64,000 nucleotides of DNA from Streptomyces cellostaticus. GTDB taxonomy: Bacteria; Actinomycetota; Actinomycetes; Streptomycetales; Streptomycetaceae. Shown here piece after piece: positions 50,965 through 59,887 of the stretch. The translations under genes and the position numbers were made by a program. The notes under the pieces are model-generated. The model searched no databases and had not been told where the DNA came from. It saw only the letters and a list, made by a program, of their open reading frames with translations. Within the stretch, counting starts at the first letter, position 1. The number at the start of each line of letters is the position of its first letter. The DNA lies in the NCBI RefSeq assembly GCF_001513965.1, contig NZ_KQ948022.1, positions 302,908 to 366,907 of the forward strand, read 5' to 3'.

Positions 50965-52053
50965 TCAGGTCAGTCCGGCCTTCTCGCAGGCGGCTTCGAG
51001 TCCGGGGGTGCAGATCCGCCGGACCGTGTACACGCCGTCCTTCACCAGGGTGCGCTTGATGTCGGCGACGGTCACGGAGACCGGGGTGAGCAGGACGGCC
51101 GGAACCCTCGTCCCGCCACGGGGCCTCACCTTGCCCGTGGCGACCCGGTCGAGGCTCTCACCGCGGGCCGCGGCCACGGCCATGGCGCCGGCGGCGGAGG
51201 CCTCGGGCCCGAACGGCTTGTAGACCGTCATGTACTGATCGCCGGCGACGATGCGCCGCACGGCCGCGAGTTCGGCGTCCTGGCCGGTGACAGGGGGCAG
51301 CGGGTGGACCTTGTTCGCCTTGAGAGCGGAGATGCTTCCGCCGGCGAGGCCGTCGTTGGCGGCGTAGACCCCTTGGATGTTGTCGGCGCCGAGGGCGGAG
51401 ATGGCGCCGGACATGTTCATGTTCGCCGCCTCAGGCCGCCATTGGAGCGTGTCATACGATTTGGCGATCTTCACCTTCCCGCTGAGTACGGACAGTGCGC
51501 CTTTCTTGAACGACACCGCGTTGGGATCGCTGAGATCGCCGTTCATCATGACGATCTGGCCGCTCTTCACCTTGTCGCCCATGGCCTTCAGCAGTGCCCT
51601 GCCCTGCAGCCTGCCGACCTCCTCGCCGTCGAAGGAGACGTATCCCGAGATCGGGCCCTCGGCGAGGCGGTCGTAGGCGATGACCGGGATATCTGCTTCA
51701 TGGGCCTTGCGGACCGTGGGGCCGAGCGCCCTGGCGTCCACGGCCACGAGCACGATGGCATCGACCCCCTCGGTGATCAACGAGTCCATCTGCTCCTGCT
51801 GGATGGCCACGTCGTTCTTGGCGTTGGCGTGCTCGACCGAGCAGTCGTGGCACAGCTCCTTGATCCTTTTCTCCAGCAGGGGCCTGTCCTGTGTCTCCCA
51901 ACGGGCAGTGGTGGCGTCCGGCAGCAGCAGACCGATCTTCGGCGCGTTCCCCCCGCCGGATGTGTTCCCGGCACCCGTCCCGCAGGCGGCGACAGCGACG
52001 ATCGTCGAGGCGGTGGCCATGGCCATGGCCGCGTTCCCCATGAAGGCCTTCAT
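50965..52053 (-). CDS. Sugar-binding lipoprotein (XylF-like)
   Basis: A 362-residue periplasmic-binding-type protein, exported and lipid-anchored (lipobox VAAC near residue 24). The ligand-binding fold starts KIGLLLPDATTARWE. It includes IPVIAYDRLAEGPISGYVSF, the VMMNGDLSDPNA segment and GVYAANDGLAGG, typical of xylose-type binding proteins. GGGGGAGG lies upstream of ATG 52053. It is the first gene of the importer operon. A close paralogue lies at 54899-55990; the two share long identical segments such as AYDRLAEGPISGYVSF. Confidence 0.92.
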   Translation of the reverse strand: MKAFMGNAAMAMATASTIVAVAACGTGAGNTSGGGNAPKIGLLLPDATTARWETQDRPLLEKRIKELCHDCSVEHANAKNDVAIQQEQMDSLITEGVDAIVLVAVDARALGPTVRKAHEADIPVIAYDRLAEGPISGYVSFDGEEVGRLQGRALLKAMGDKVKSGQIVMMNGDLSDPNAVSFKKGALSVLSGKVKIAKSYDTLQWRPEAANMNMSGAISALGADNIQGVYAANDGLAGGSISALKANKVHPLPPVTGQDAELAAVRRIVAGDQYMTVYKPFGPEASAAGAMAVAAARGESLDRVATGKVRPRGGTRVPAVLLTPVSVTVADIKRTLVKDGVYTVRRICTPGLEAACEKAGLT

Positions 52054-52409
52054 AGGAGAGACCTCCCCCGTCCTTGCGCCGCGTGGTGGACAGCCGGAAG
52101 GGAGACCGGGAGAGCGCTGATGCCTGCCCGCACGGGCAGCGGCACCGACGGCGTCAACCATGACGACACCCGGCTTCCGCACCATGCCACGCGCGCCACC
52201 GGGAGCCGGTGGACGGCTACGACGCCGGCCCCCACAGCCCGCCCGGACCACGTGGATGGGGCAAGACGACCATGTCGTCAGTGTGACACCGGCGCGGGTG
52301 ATCTGCGAACCCAGCCGATCTGTCCGGTTAGCCCGTATATGCGATTCTGGTGGAGGGCCCTCATCTCACCCTGTCGGCATCTCGGCCCGGACGGGAGGTA
52401 GGTGCGGAC
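52054..52409. promoter_or_regulatory. Divergent control region with a candidate operator
   Basis: The 356-bp gap separates the importer operon from the phosphatase gene. GACGAC-CAT-GTCGTC (52265-52279) is a perfect 6-bp inverted repeat, followed at once by GTGTGACAC (52281-52289). These could be operators for either side. I see no convincing -35/-10 pair and no coding sequence. Confidence 0.3.
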
Positions 52410-54902
52410 ATGCCTCAAGACGGCTGTGCCCGGGCCGGAGTCGCGCAGCTGTGGACGTCCGAGGCCGCCGCCGGTGTTCGCATACTGACGTTCGCCGGTG
52501 CGGCGCTGGCAGCGGTCTATGTGCTCGCTGCCGGGCGGGAAGAGCTTCGGCTGGTGGAGACCGCCGGATGTGCCGCTTCCGAGTACGGGCTGCCGGAGCG
52601 CCTGAGCCTGTCCGGTGACTCACCGGCGGCCCATGTCGTCCGCACCGGCCGGCCTCTGTGGCTGAATCCCGCAGCGCTCGCCTCCTTCTCCGAGGGCGGC
52701 CCGACGCCTCCGCGAGCGGAGACATCGCTCGGCGCACTGCCCCTGGGGACGGAGGGCAGACGTCTGGGCTGCCTCGTCGTCGTGGGCGCCTGCGCCGACG
52801 GCTTCGCGGCCGGGCAACGGCATTTCCTGGGCCGGTACGCCGACGCGGTCGCAGGCCTGCTCCAGGCAGCGGCCGGGGGACCCGTGCCGTCGCCGCTGCT
52901 GGGTCCCGCCCTGCGCCGGCTGCGCGTCGGCTCGTTCGCCCTGGTGCCGGACACCGGCCTGATCGAGGCGGACGAGACTCTCCTCGAACTGGTCGGTATC
53001 ACTCCGGACACCTTCGACGGCAAGGCCGACACCCTGCTCGCGCATGCCCTCCCGGAGGACATGCACACCCTGATGTCGGTCCTGGAACCGTCCGCCCAGG
53101 CGCTCGGCGGCCGGGAGCTGGAGTTCCGGGTCCGCCGTCCCACCGGCGCAGCGCGCTGGCTGAGCCTGAGCTGCCGCGCGGTTGCCGGCACCGACGACCG
53201 GCCGGATCAGGTGCTGTGTGTGGTGACGGCAGCCTCGGTCCTGCCCTGGAGCAGCGACGACGTCTCCAGGATCCAGTGGCTGACCGCCGCGCTCGACGAT
53301 GCCACCACGGTCGCCGACGTCGGCCAGGTGGTGGTCACCGCGCTCCGGGAGCCGCTCGGCGCTGACCGGGTGGCACTCGCCGAGCTGCGGGACGACCGGC
53401 TCATGGTCACCGTGCTCGACCCGACGGAGCCCGCTGCCTGGCCCGAGGCGTGGCGCTCCGAGTGGCGTTCGCACTGGCCCGACGCACCGGTCGGCGCCCT
53501 GCCCACCCTTCGGACGGCTCTGCGGGACGGACGGATGGATCTGTGGCCCGCCGGTACGGCCGTCGAACCCGGACTCGCAGGCATCGGCCCCGGAGGTCTG
53601 GCCGTCCTGCCGCTGCCTGCCAAGGGCCGGGCCGCCGGCGTGTGCCTGATCGGCTGGGACCGGCCGCACGCGTTCGTCCCCGAGGAACGCTCCCTGCTGA
53701 CCGCAACCGCGGCGCTGGTCGGGCAGGCCCTCACGCGCGCCCACGCGTACGACGCCGAGCAAGAGCTCGCAACGATGCTGCAGCGCAGCCTGCTGCCCCG
53801 GCGCCTGCCCGAACTGTCCGGAGGGACAGCCGTCGCCCGCTATCTGCCCGCCAGACGGGGGTTGCAGGTGGGCGGCGACTGGTACGACGTCATCGCCCTC
53901 ACCGAGGACCGGGTGGCGCTGGTCATCGGAGACGTACAAGGACACAGCGCCGGAGCAGCGACGATCATGGGCCAGATGCGTACCGCGGTCCGAGCGTACG
54001 CGGTGGAGGGCCATCCACCGGACGTGGTCGTCTCACACGCCAACCGGCTCCTCGTCGGCATGGAATCCGATCTGTTCGCCACCTGCTGCTACGCCGAACT
54101 GGACATGGAGGAGGGCAACGCCCTGTTCGTCCGGGCCGGACATCTCTCACCGCTGGTACGTCATCCCGACGGCAGCACCGAGGAGGTGCAGGTCGAAGGC
54201 GCGCTCCCGCTGGGCATCTCCGCCGAGGCCGAGTTCCCCATGACCGCGGTCGCACTGGCCCCCGGCACGCTACTCGCCCTGGTCACCGACGGCCTGGTCG
54301 AGGCCGCCGACCTGCCCCTGGACGAGGGCATGCGGCGGACGAGCGCCGCACTCTCCGCGGCCGATCCGTCGGATCCGGGGCGGGTGGCCGACGCACTGCT
54401 CGGTGACGTCGGCCCCCGCGAGGACGACGTGGCGCTGCTGCTGCTGCGCTACGACGGCATGAAGACCCGGCCGATACGGGCCGGATGGGCGGTGTGGCGG
54501 CTGCCGGACGCCGTCATGCACGCCCGTCGCTTCACCGCACGCACGCTGCGCCGCTGGCACGTCGACGAAGTGACCGACACGGTCCTGCTGGTCGTGTCCG
54601 AACTGGTCACCAACGCCCTGATGCACACCCAGGGACCGGTCCACCTCGACCTGATACTCCGCGGCGACCGGGTGCGCGTCTGCGTCAGCGACTCGTCTCC
54701 GCGGGCGCCCGCCAAGCCGGTGATCGTGGACTGGGAGGCGACCGGCGGCCGGGGGCTGCTGCTGGTGGAAGCGATGTCCGAATCCTTCGGCTCGGTGCCG
54801 GTCGCCAGCGGCAAACAGGTGTGGAGCGACATCGTCGTACCGCGGCGCGAGCCGGCTCCCACGGGCCCGGGGCTCCGGACGGACCAGGAGGGTCTGCCAT
54901 GA
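52410..54902 (+). CDS. Soluble multisensor SpoIIE phosphatase with anti-sigma-like ATPase domain
   Basis: An 830-residue cytosolic protein. Domains by eye: GAF at about 20-155 (VYVLAAGREELRLVETAG), PAS at about 170-290 (IEADETLLELVGITPDTF), a second GAF at about 305-450, and a SpoIIE PP2C domain at about 455-680 (MLQRSLLPRRLPELSGG; GGDWYDVIAL; VIGDVQGHSAGAA; REDDVALLLLRY). A HATPase_c serine-kinase-like domain follows at about 690-815 (VVSELVTNALMH; GGRGLLLVEAMSE). Phosphatase and kinase-like functions in one chain are typical streptomycete partner-switching regulators. Its stop overlaps the ATG of the following binding-protein gene by ATGA. Confidence 0.9.
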   Translation: MPQDGCARAGVAQLWTSEAAAGVRILTFAGAALAAVYVLAAGREELRLVETAGCAASEYGLPERLSLSGDSPAAHVVRTGRPLWLNPAALASFSEGGPTPPRAETSLGALPLGTEGRRLGCLVVVGACADGFAAGQRHFLGRYADAVAGLLQAAAGGPVPSPLLGPALRRLRVGSFALVPDTGLIEADETLLELVGITPDTFDGKADTLLAHALPEDMHTLMSVLEPSAQALGGRELEFRVRRPTGAARWLSLSCRAVAGTDDRPDQVLCVVTAASVLPWSSDDVSRIQWLTAALDDATTVADVGQVVVTALREPLGADRVALAELRDDRLMVTVLDPTEPAAWPEAWRSEWRSHWPDAPVGALPTLRTALRDGRMDLWPAGTAVEPGLAGIGPGGLAVLPLPAKGRAAGVCLIGWDRPHAFVPEERSLLTATAALVGQALTRAHAYDAEQELATMLQRSLLPRRLPELSGGTAVARYLPARRGLQVGGDWYDVIALTEDRVALVIGDVQGHSAGAATIMGQMRTAVRAYAVEGHPPDVVVSHANRLLVGMESDLFATCCYAELDMEEGNALFVRAGHLSPLVRHPDGSTEEVQVEGALPLGISAEAEFPMTAVALAPGTLLALVTDGLVEAADLPLDEGMRRTSAALSAADPSDPGRVADALLGDVGPREDDVALLLLRYDGMKTRPIRAGWAVWRLPDAVMHARRFTARTLRRWHVDEVTDTVLLVVSELVTNALMHTQGPVHLDLILRGDRVRVCVSDSSPRAPAKPVIVDWEATGGRGLLLVEAMSESFGSVPVASGKQVWSDIVVPRREPAPTGPGLRTDQEGLP

Positions 54903-55990
54903 GAACCCGTCCATGGCACGTCGTCGCCGGACTCGTCGCGGCGCTCATGACGATGCCCCTGGCCGCCTGCGGAGGAGACGGCGAGACGGGCGCGGACAGC
55001 TTCACCGTCGGCCTGCTGCTCCCGAGCCGAGCGGTGCCCCGCTGGGAGCAGTTCGACAGGCCGCTCATCGAGAAGCGGCTGAAGGCGCTGTGTCCCCACT
55101 GCGCCATGGAGTACGCCAACGCCGACAACGACGCGACGCGACAGCAGCAACAAATGATCTCCATGATCACCAAAGGCGTCAGAGTCCTGATCCTCGACGC
55201 CGCCGATACCAGGGCGCTCCGCTCCTCCATCCAGCAGGCGCGCCAGGCGGGAGTCCCCGTCGTCGCCTACGACCGGCTCGCCGAAGGCCCGATCTCGGGC
55301 TATGTCAGTTTCAACGGCGCGCAGGTCGGCAAGCTCCAGGCCGAGGCGCTCCTCAAGGCCATGGGCGACCGGGCGAACGGCGGGAACGTCGTCATGATGA
55401 ACGGCGATCCGGCCAGCTCGAACGCGGCATGGTTCAGGAGCGGGGCGCTGTCCGTCCTCACCGGCAAGGTGAAGATCCGCCGGTCCTACGACACCCCGGG
55501 CTGGAGCACGGAGAACGCCCACGCCAACATGTCCGCCGCCATCGCGGCCCTGGGCCCCGGGCGGATCGACGGCGTCCTGGCGGCCAACGACGCCATCGCC
55601 GCCGGCGTCATCTCCGCTCTCAAGAGCGCCGGGGTACAGAAGCTTCCCCCCGTCACCGGCCAGGACGCCGACCTCGACGCCGTACGACGCATCATCAAGG
55701 GCGAGCAGTACATGACGGTCTACAAACCCTTCAGGACGGAAGCCGCCGCAGTCGCCGCCATGGCCGTCGCCCTGGGGCGCGGAGGGAGTCTGCGCGACGT
55801 CGCCACGACCGCGACCGACAGCCCCACCACCCGGCACATCCCGTCCGTCCTGCTCACTCCCAGGGCGGTGACGGTCGGCGACGTCAGGCAGACGCTCGTC
55901 AAGGACGGCGTGTACACGATCGGCCAGATCTGCACCCAGGCGCTCCGTCCCGCATGCGACAGGGCCGGACTCGACGTTCGCAGGTCCTAG
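54899..55990 (+). CDS. Sugar-binding lipoprotein coupled to a phosphatase gene (XylF paralogue)
   Basis: A 363-residue lipoprotein (signal ending MPLAAC, cysteine near residue 23) with a XylF-like fold: FTVGLLLPSRAVPRWEQ, VPVVAYDRLAEGPISGYVSF, VMMNGDPASSNAAWF and GVLAANDAIAAGV. It is the clear paralogue of the importer-linked protein at 50965-52053. It lacks its own transporter genes. Instead it is co-translated with the upstream phosphatase (ATGA) and followed 49 bp later by a membrane sensor phosphatase. A sensing role for extracellular sugar is therefore plausible, but unproven. Confidence 0.9.
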   Translation: MRTRPWHVVAGLVAALMTMPLAACGGDGETGADSFTVGLLLPSRAVPRWEQFDRPLIEKRLKALCPHCAMEYANADNDATRQQQQMISMITKGVRVLILDAADTRALRSSIQQARQAGVPVVAYDRLAEGPISGYVSFNGAQVGKLQAEALLKAMGDRANGGNVVMMNGDPASSNAAWFRSGALSVLTGKVKIRRSYDTPGWSTENAHANMSAAIAALGPGRIDGVLAANDAIAAGVISALKSAGVQKLPPVTGQDADLDAVRRIIKGEQYMTVYKPFRTEAAAVAAMAVALGRGGSLRDVATTATDSPTTRHIPSVLLTPRAVTVGDVRQTLVKDGVYTIGQICTQALRPACDRAGLDVRRS

Positions 55991-56039
55991 CGGACGTACC
56001 GGGTCGCCGAGCGAGAAGCCGCAGTGTTACAAAAGGGAC

Positions 56040-58826
56040 ATGAGCGGACGTGCCCGCTGGCCATGGGCGAGAGCGGCGCCGCCGCCGGGTACACGGCCGT
56101 CATCCGGGCCGTCCCGTCGTCCGGGGCCCTGGCCACCACAGGGACGCCGCCTTACGCCGTCTCTGAGCGTCCGCACGCTCGCCGCGCAGGTCTTTCTGCT
56201 CCAGGCCCTCATCATGCTGGTGGTGGTCGTGGTGGCGGCCGCCGCCCTGGTGGTGCAGGGGCGGCGCGACGCGGAGCACAACGCCAGGAACCGTTCACTG
56301 GCCGCAGCTGAGGGCTTCGCGCATGCGCCGGGCACGGCACTCGCGCTGCGCTCACCGGATCCCACCGCACGGCTGCAGGCGGCGGCGGAACGGGCGCGGC
56401 GCGGATCCGGCGTCGATTTCATCACCGTCCTGGACAAACAGGGGGTCCGGCTCACCGACCCAGAGCCCGCCCTGATCGGTACGAAGGCACAGGGCGTCGG
56501 CCGAGCCGCCGCGGGGGAGGCGTTCACGGAGACGTTCCACGGCCGGCCGACCGACGCAGTGCGTGCGGTCGTCCCCGTCACGGATGCGAGCAGGCGCGTG
56601 GTCGGCATGGTCAGCGCCGGGATCCAGTTCGCGACGCTGGGCCACGTGCTCAACCAGCAGCTGCCGATGCTGCTCGGTTCGGCCGGGGTGGCACTCGCGC
56701 TCGCGACCGGCGGCACGGCTCTGGTCAGCCGGCGGCTGCTACGGCAGACCCATGGACTCGGCCCGGCCGAGATGACCCGGATGTACGAGCACCACGACGC
56801 CGTGCTGCACGCGGTGCGCGAGGGGGTCCTGATCGTCGGCGGCGACGGGCGGCTGCTGCTCGCCAACGACGAGGCACGCCGCCTGCTGGGCCTTGCCGAG
56901 GACGCCGACCTGCGGCAGGCGGCGGAGCTGGGGCTGGGGCCCGCCCTGTCGCGGCTGCTGGTGTCGGGTGAAGCCGCGTCCGACGAGGTGGTCCCGGTCG
57001 GGGACCGGCTGCTGGCGGTGAACACCCGGCTCACCGCGCCCTACGGCGGCGCGCAGGGCCTGGTCGCCACCTTCCGTGACACGACGGAGCTGACAGCCCT
57101 GACCGGCCAGGCCGAAGTGGCGCGCGGCCGCCTGTCGTTCCTGTACGAGGCCGGCACGCGGATCGGCACCACGCTCGACGTGCGGCGTACCGCCGAGGAG
57201 CTTTCCGAGGTGGCGGTCCCGCGCATGGCGGACTTCGTCACCGTGGAGCTCCTCGACTCGGTACTGCGGGGCGAGGAGCCCACGAGCGCCGTCGACCGGA
57301 TGCGGCGTACAGCACTGCGCGGGGTACAGGCCGGGCATCCGCTGCAACCGGTGGGAGACCTGATCCGTTTCGTCGTCGCCGACACGCCGATGGTGGCGGC
57401 GCTGCAACGCGGCAAGGCTGTACTGGTCCCGGACCTGCATGCCGCCCGGGACTGGCGGGCCCAGGACCCGGAAGGGGCTCGGCAGGCGTTGGACTACGGC
57501 ATCCATTCACTGATCACGGTGCCTTTGCGGGCCCGAGGAATCGTCCTCGGCATGGTCAACTTCTGGCGGGGCGCCGACTCCGCGCGGTTCGAGGAGGAGG
57601 ACGTCGCGGTGGCCGAGGAACTGGTCGCCCGGACGGCCGTGGCGATCGACAACGCACGCCGGTATTCCCGCGAGCACGCCATGGCCGTGACGCTGCAGCG
57701 CAGTCTGCTGCCCTCGGGCCTGCCGGACCAGGACGTACTGGAGATCGCCTCCCGCTACCTGCCGGCGCAGTCCGGCGTGGGCGGCGACTGGTTCGACGTC
57801 ATCCCTCTGCCCGGCTTCCGGGTGGCACTCGTGGTCGGCGACATCGTGGGGCACGGGCTGCACGCCGCGGTGACGATGGGACGGCTGCGGACCGCAGTGC
57901 TGAACTTCTCCTCTCTGGACCTGGCCCCGGACGAACTGCTCGGCTACCTCGACGAGATGGTGACCCGGCTGGACGCCCAGACGGAGACCGCGGACGACGA
58001 CGGTGCACCGCTTACCGGCGCCACCTGCCTCTACGCGATTTACGACCCGGTAGGCGGCCGCTGCACGCTCTCCCGAGCCGGGCACATCGCACCGGCAGTG
58101 GTGGATGTCCGGGGCACGGTGACGTTCCCCGACCTTCCCCTGTCGCCCCCTCTGGGGGTGGGCGGGCATCCCTTCGAGGCCGGTGAGCTGGATCTACCGG
58201 AGGGCAGTCGCCTCATCCTGTTCACCGACGGCCTGATCGAGGACCGCGGACGGGACATCGACGAGGGCTTGGAGATGCTCTGCTCGGCCGTTGCGGAGGC
58301 GGGCCGGACACCGGAGGACACCTGCCGCATCCTGGTGGAGACGATGCTGCCCGAGCGTCCCAGCGACGACGTGGCGCTGCTCGTGGCCCGGACCCGGCTG
58401 CTCGACCCGTCCAAGGTCGCGACCTGGGACGTGCCGTTCGACGCGATGGCCGTGTCCCAGGTACGCACGGACGTCAGCCGTCGGCTGGCGGACTGGGGCC
58501 TGGAGGAATCGGCGTTCGCAACGGAACTGATCCTCAGCGAACTGCTCACCAACGCGATCCGGTACGGCGCTCCGCCTGTACGCGTCAGGATCCTGCTGGG
58601 CCGCACCCTGGTCTGCGAGGTGTCGGACCGCAGCAACACCTCACCTCGGCTGCGGCGCGCGGCCACCACCGACGAAGGAGGCCGCGGCCTGTTCCTGGTC
58701 TCCCAGTACGCGGACCGGTGGGGGACACGCTATGCGGCGGACGGAAAGGTGATCTGGGCCGAACAGACGCTCGGCCGGACCCGGGAGCCGGATGTGACGG
58801 CACTGATCGAGGAGATGGCCTGGTGA
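56040..58826 (+). CDS. Membrane sensor SpoIIE phosphatase with Cache, PAS, GAF and ATPase domains
   Basis: A 928-residue transmembrane regulator. Helix 1 lies near 48-72 (VFLLQALIMLVVVVVAAAAL). An extracellular CitA/DcuS-like sCache domain follows at about 75-200 (FITVLDKQGVRLTDPEP; FTETFHGRPTDAVRAVVPV), then helix 2 near 208-232. PAS (HAVREGVLIVGGDGRLLLAN), GAF at 370-545, a SpoIIE domain at 550-775 (LQRSLLPSGLP; GGDWFDVIPL; VVGDIVGHGLHAA) and a HATPase_c domain at 785-915 (LILSELLTNAIRYG; GGRGLFLVSQYADRWG) complete it. ATG 56040 follows AAAGGGA at short distance. It probably forms a signalling unit with the lipoprotein and soluble phosphatase upstream. Confidence 0.9.
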   Translation: MSGRARWPWARAAPPPGTRPSSGPSRRPGPWPPQGRRLTPSLSVRTLAAQVFLLQALIMLVVVVVAAAALVVQGRRDAEHNARNRSLAAAEGFAHAPGTALALRSPDPTARLQAAAERARRGSGVDFITVLDKQGVRLTDPEPALIGTKAQGVGRAAAGEAFTETFHGRPTDAVRAVVPVTDASRRVVGMVSAGIQFATLGHVLNQQLPMLLGSAGVALALATGGTALVSRRLLRQTHGLGPAEMTRMYEHHDAVLHAVREGVLIVGGDGRLLLANDEARRLLGLAEDADLRQAAELGLGPALSRLLVSGEAASDEVVPVGDRLLAVNTRLTAPYGGAQGLVATFRDTTELTALTGQAEVARGRLSFLYEAGTRIGTTLDVRRTAEELSEVAVPRMADFVTVELLDSVLRGEEPTSAVDRMRRTALRGVQAGHPLQPVGDLIRFVVADTPMVAALQRGKAVLVPDLHAARDWRAQDPEGARQALDYGIHSLITVPLRARGIVLGMVNFWRGADSARFEEEDVAVAEELVARTAVAIDNARRYSREHAMAVTLQRSLLPSGLPDQDVLEIASRYLPAQSGVGGDWFDVIPLPGFRVALVVGDIVGHGLHAAVTMGRLRTAVLNFSSLDLAPDELLGYLDEMVTRLDAQTETADDDGAPLTGATCLYAIYDPVGGRCTLSRAGHIAPAVVDVRGTVTFPDLPLSPPLGVGGHPFEAGELDLPEGSRLILFTDGLIEDRGRDIDEGLEMLCSAVAEAGRTPEDTCRILVETMLPERPSDDVALLVARTRLLDPSKVATWDVPFDAMAVSQVRTDVSRRLADWGLEESAFATELILSELLTNAIRYGAPPVRVRILLGRTLVCEVSDRSNTSPRLRRAATTDEGGRGLFLVSQYADRWGTRYAADGKVIWAEQTLGRTREPDVTALIEEMAW

Positions 58827-58895
58827 GCGGGCCCACGAGCGGCGGGTTCGGCGCGGCGGAACAGTCCGCAGCCCACCGGCCACCGGGGCGAGCCG

Positions 58896-59210
58896 TCACC
58901 GCCCGCTGCGGCCCACCGCATCCAGGGCGCGCCGGAGATCGGCGACGCTCGGCGCACCGTCGGCCCGCCCGTCCGGCCCGCAGTAGAGGCGGCAGGAGAC
59001 CGAGGCGGGGGCGCCCGGCACCGCGAAGGGGTCCGTGCCGTCGATCAGAACGGTGGGCGAGCCGGTCATCCCCAGCCTCGCCGCCCGCTCCTGGTCGGAC
59101 ACCTCGACCCGCTCCACGTCTGCGCTTTGGCCGTCGAGGGCGCGGGCGATCCGCTCCTCGGCCATCGGTGCGTTGGGGCAGTCCGGCACGGCCAGAACGG
59201 TGATCCGCAT
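58896..59210 (-). CDS. Small thioredoxin-fold protein
   Basis: A 104-residue protein: ITVLAVPDCPNAPMAEERIARAL at the start places a single cysteine at the position of the first CxxC residue, and MTGSPTVLIDGTDPFA carries the cis-proline loop of thioredoxin folds. CRLYCG adds two more cysteines. Similar small proteins are often annotated as thioredoxin or alkylmercury lyase-like; no CxxC motif is present, so classical disulfide reductase activity is doubtful. ATG 59210 follows AGGAGG. It converges with the phosphatase gene. Confidence 0.75.
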   Translation of the reverse strand: MRITVLAVPDCPNAPMAEERIARALDGQSADVERVEVSDQERAARLGMTGSPTVLIDGTDPFAVPGAPASVSCRLYCGPDGRADGAPSVADLRRALDAVGRSGR

Positions 59211-59321
59211 CGCCTCCTCCTTCCGGCCCACAGCCTCTGTGTTCGAAGGTAGACCTTCCACGGTGGTCGGCGCCTCCACCGCTCCCTGACCTCGCCGGGC
59301 CGCCGGATCCTGCGGTAACGA

Positions 59322-59360
59322 GTGTGGCCCCGTTCCCGGACGGCAGGAACGGGGCCACAC
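59322..59360. terminator. Perfect hairpin, probable terminator
   Basis: Arms GTGTGGCCCCGTTCC (59322-59336) and GGAACGGGGCCACAC (59346-59360) with a 9-base loop. It lies directly beyond the 3' end of the isomerase remnant on the minus strand and upstream of the thioredoxin-fold gene. It is more likely the original terminator of the remnant gene than an operator. Confidence 0.7.
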
Positions 59361-59369
59361 TGGGCGCGG

Positions 59370-59605
59370 CTACAGGGCGGCCGCGGCGCTGTGCAGGTTC
59401 TTGGCAGCCAGGGCGAGTCCTTCGGTCTGGGAGTAGGCGGCGTCCTCGTGCTCGATGTTCACGGCCATGTCCGGGTCGATCTCGGCGAGGGCACCCAGGA
59501 ACTCGGTCCAGAAGGGGACGTCGTTTCCGAGGCCGACGGCGACGAACTTCCACGCCGGGTTCTCCGGCCAGGCGTTGCACCAGAAGCCGTACCCGGTGGG
59601 CACAT
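59370..59605 (-). pseudogene. 3' remnant of a sugar phosphate isomerase/epimerase gene
   Basis: About 75 residues match the C-terminus of TIM-barrel (AP endonuclease 2-like) sugar isomerases: GYGFWCNAWPENPAWKFVAV, FWTEFLGALAEIDPDMAVNI and EHEDAAYSQTEGLALAAKNL, then a stop followed by a strong terminator hairpin. The N-terminal 200 or so residues are missing; the open frame upstream of PTGYGF shows no family similarity. It may have belonged to a sugar catabolic unit like the one encoded at 48872-52053. Confidence 0.7.
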
Positions 59606-59718
59606 TGCGGGGCACCACGATCGGCGGCGGTCCCCGCGTGGCCGCCGCCGGGCGACAGCCGCAGCCGGCCGCCCGAATCAACTGCTGTGGCTGCCTGTCA
59701 CTCGGATACCATCGCGGG

Positions 59719-59763
59719 GTGAACACTTACTGGCACGTCGCTCTGCCGCCGCTCTGCGCCTGA
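59719..59763 (+). CDS. Candidate leaderless 14-residue leader ORF
   Basis: GTG 59719 opens a 15-codon frame encoding MNTYWHVALPPLCA. A TACCAT -10-like element (59707-59712) ends 7 bases before it, so the transcript could start at or near the GTG. The frame ends at 59763, inside an 8-bp hairpin (59753-59774). It lies 124 bp upstream of the EamA transporter start. This may be an attenuation-type leader; the evidence is position and structure only. Confidence 0.35.
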   Translation: MNTYWHVALPPLCA

Positions 59764-59774
59764 CCGGGCGCAGA
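59753..59774 (+). promoter_or_regulatory. Hairpin overlapping the leader ORF stop
   Basis: TCTGCGCC (59753-59760) pairs with GGCGCAGA (59767-59774) around a 6-base loop that contains the leader TGA. Ribosomes finishing the leader ORF would block or open it, as in translation-coupled attenuation. Confidence 0.35.
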
Positions 59775-59887
59775 CACTGACGGTTTGACCCCCGGCCCCC
59801 ACCGACCCCCAGGTCGGTCAGGGGCTCATGTCGTGCGCCCGTTTCGGATCGAGTCCCAGACCCGTTCGACGACGGAAGAACACGACT

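Noticed and set aside
58141..58170. G/C-run in the sensor phosphatase gene resembling the repeat in the ferredoxin reductase
   Set aside because: CCCCCTCTGGGGGTGG encodes the normal PPLGVG segment of the phosphatase domain; no insertion is evident.
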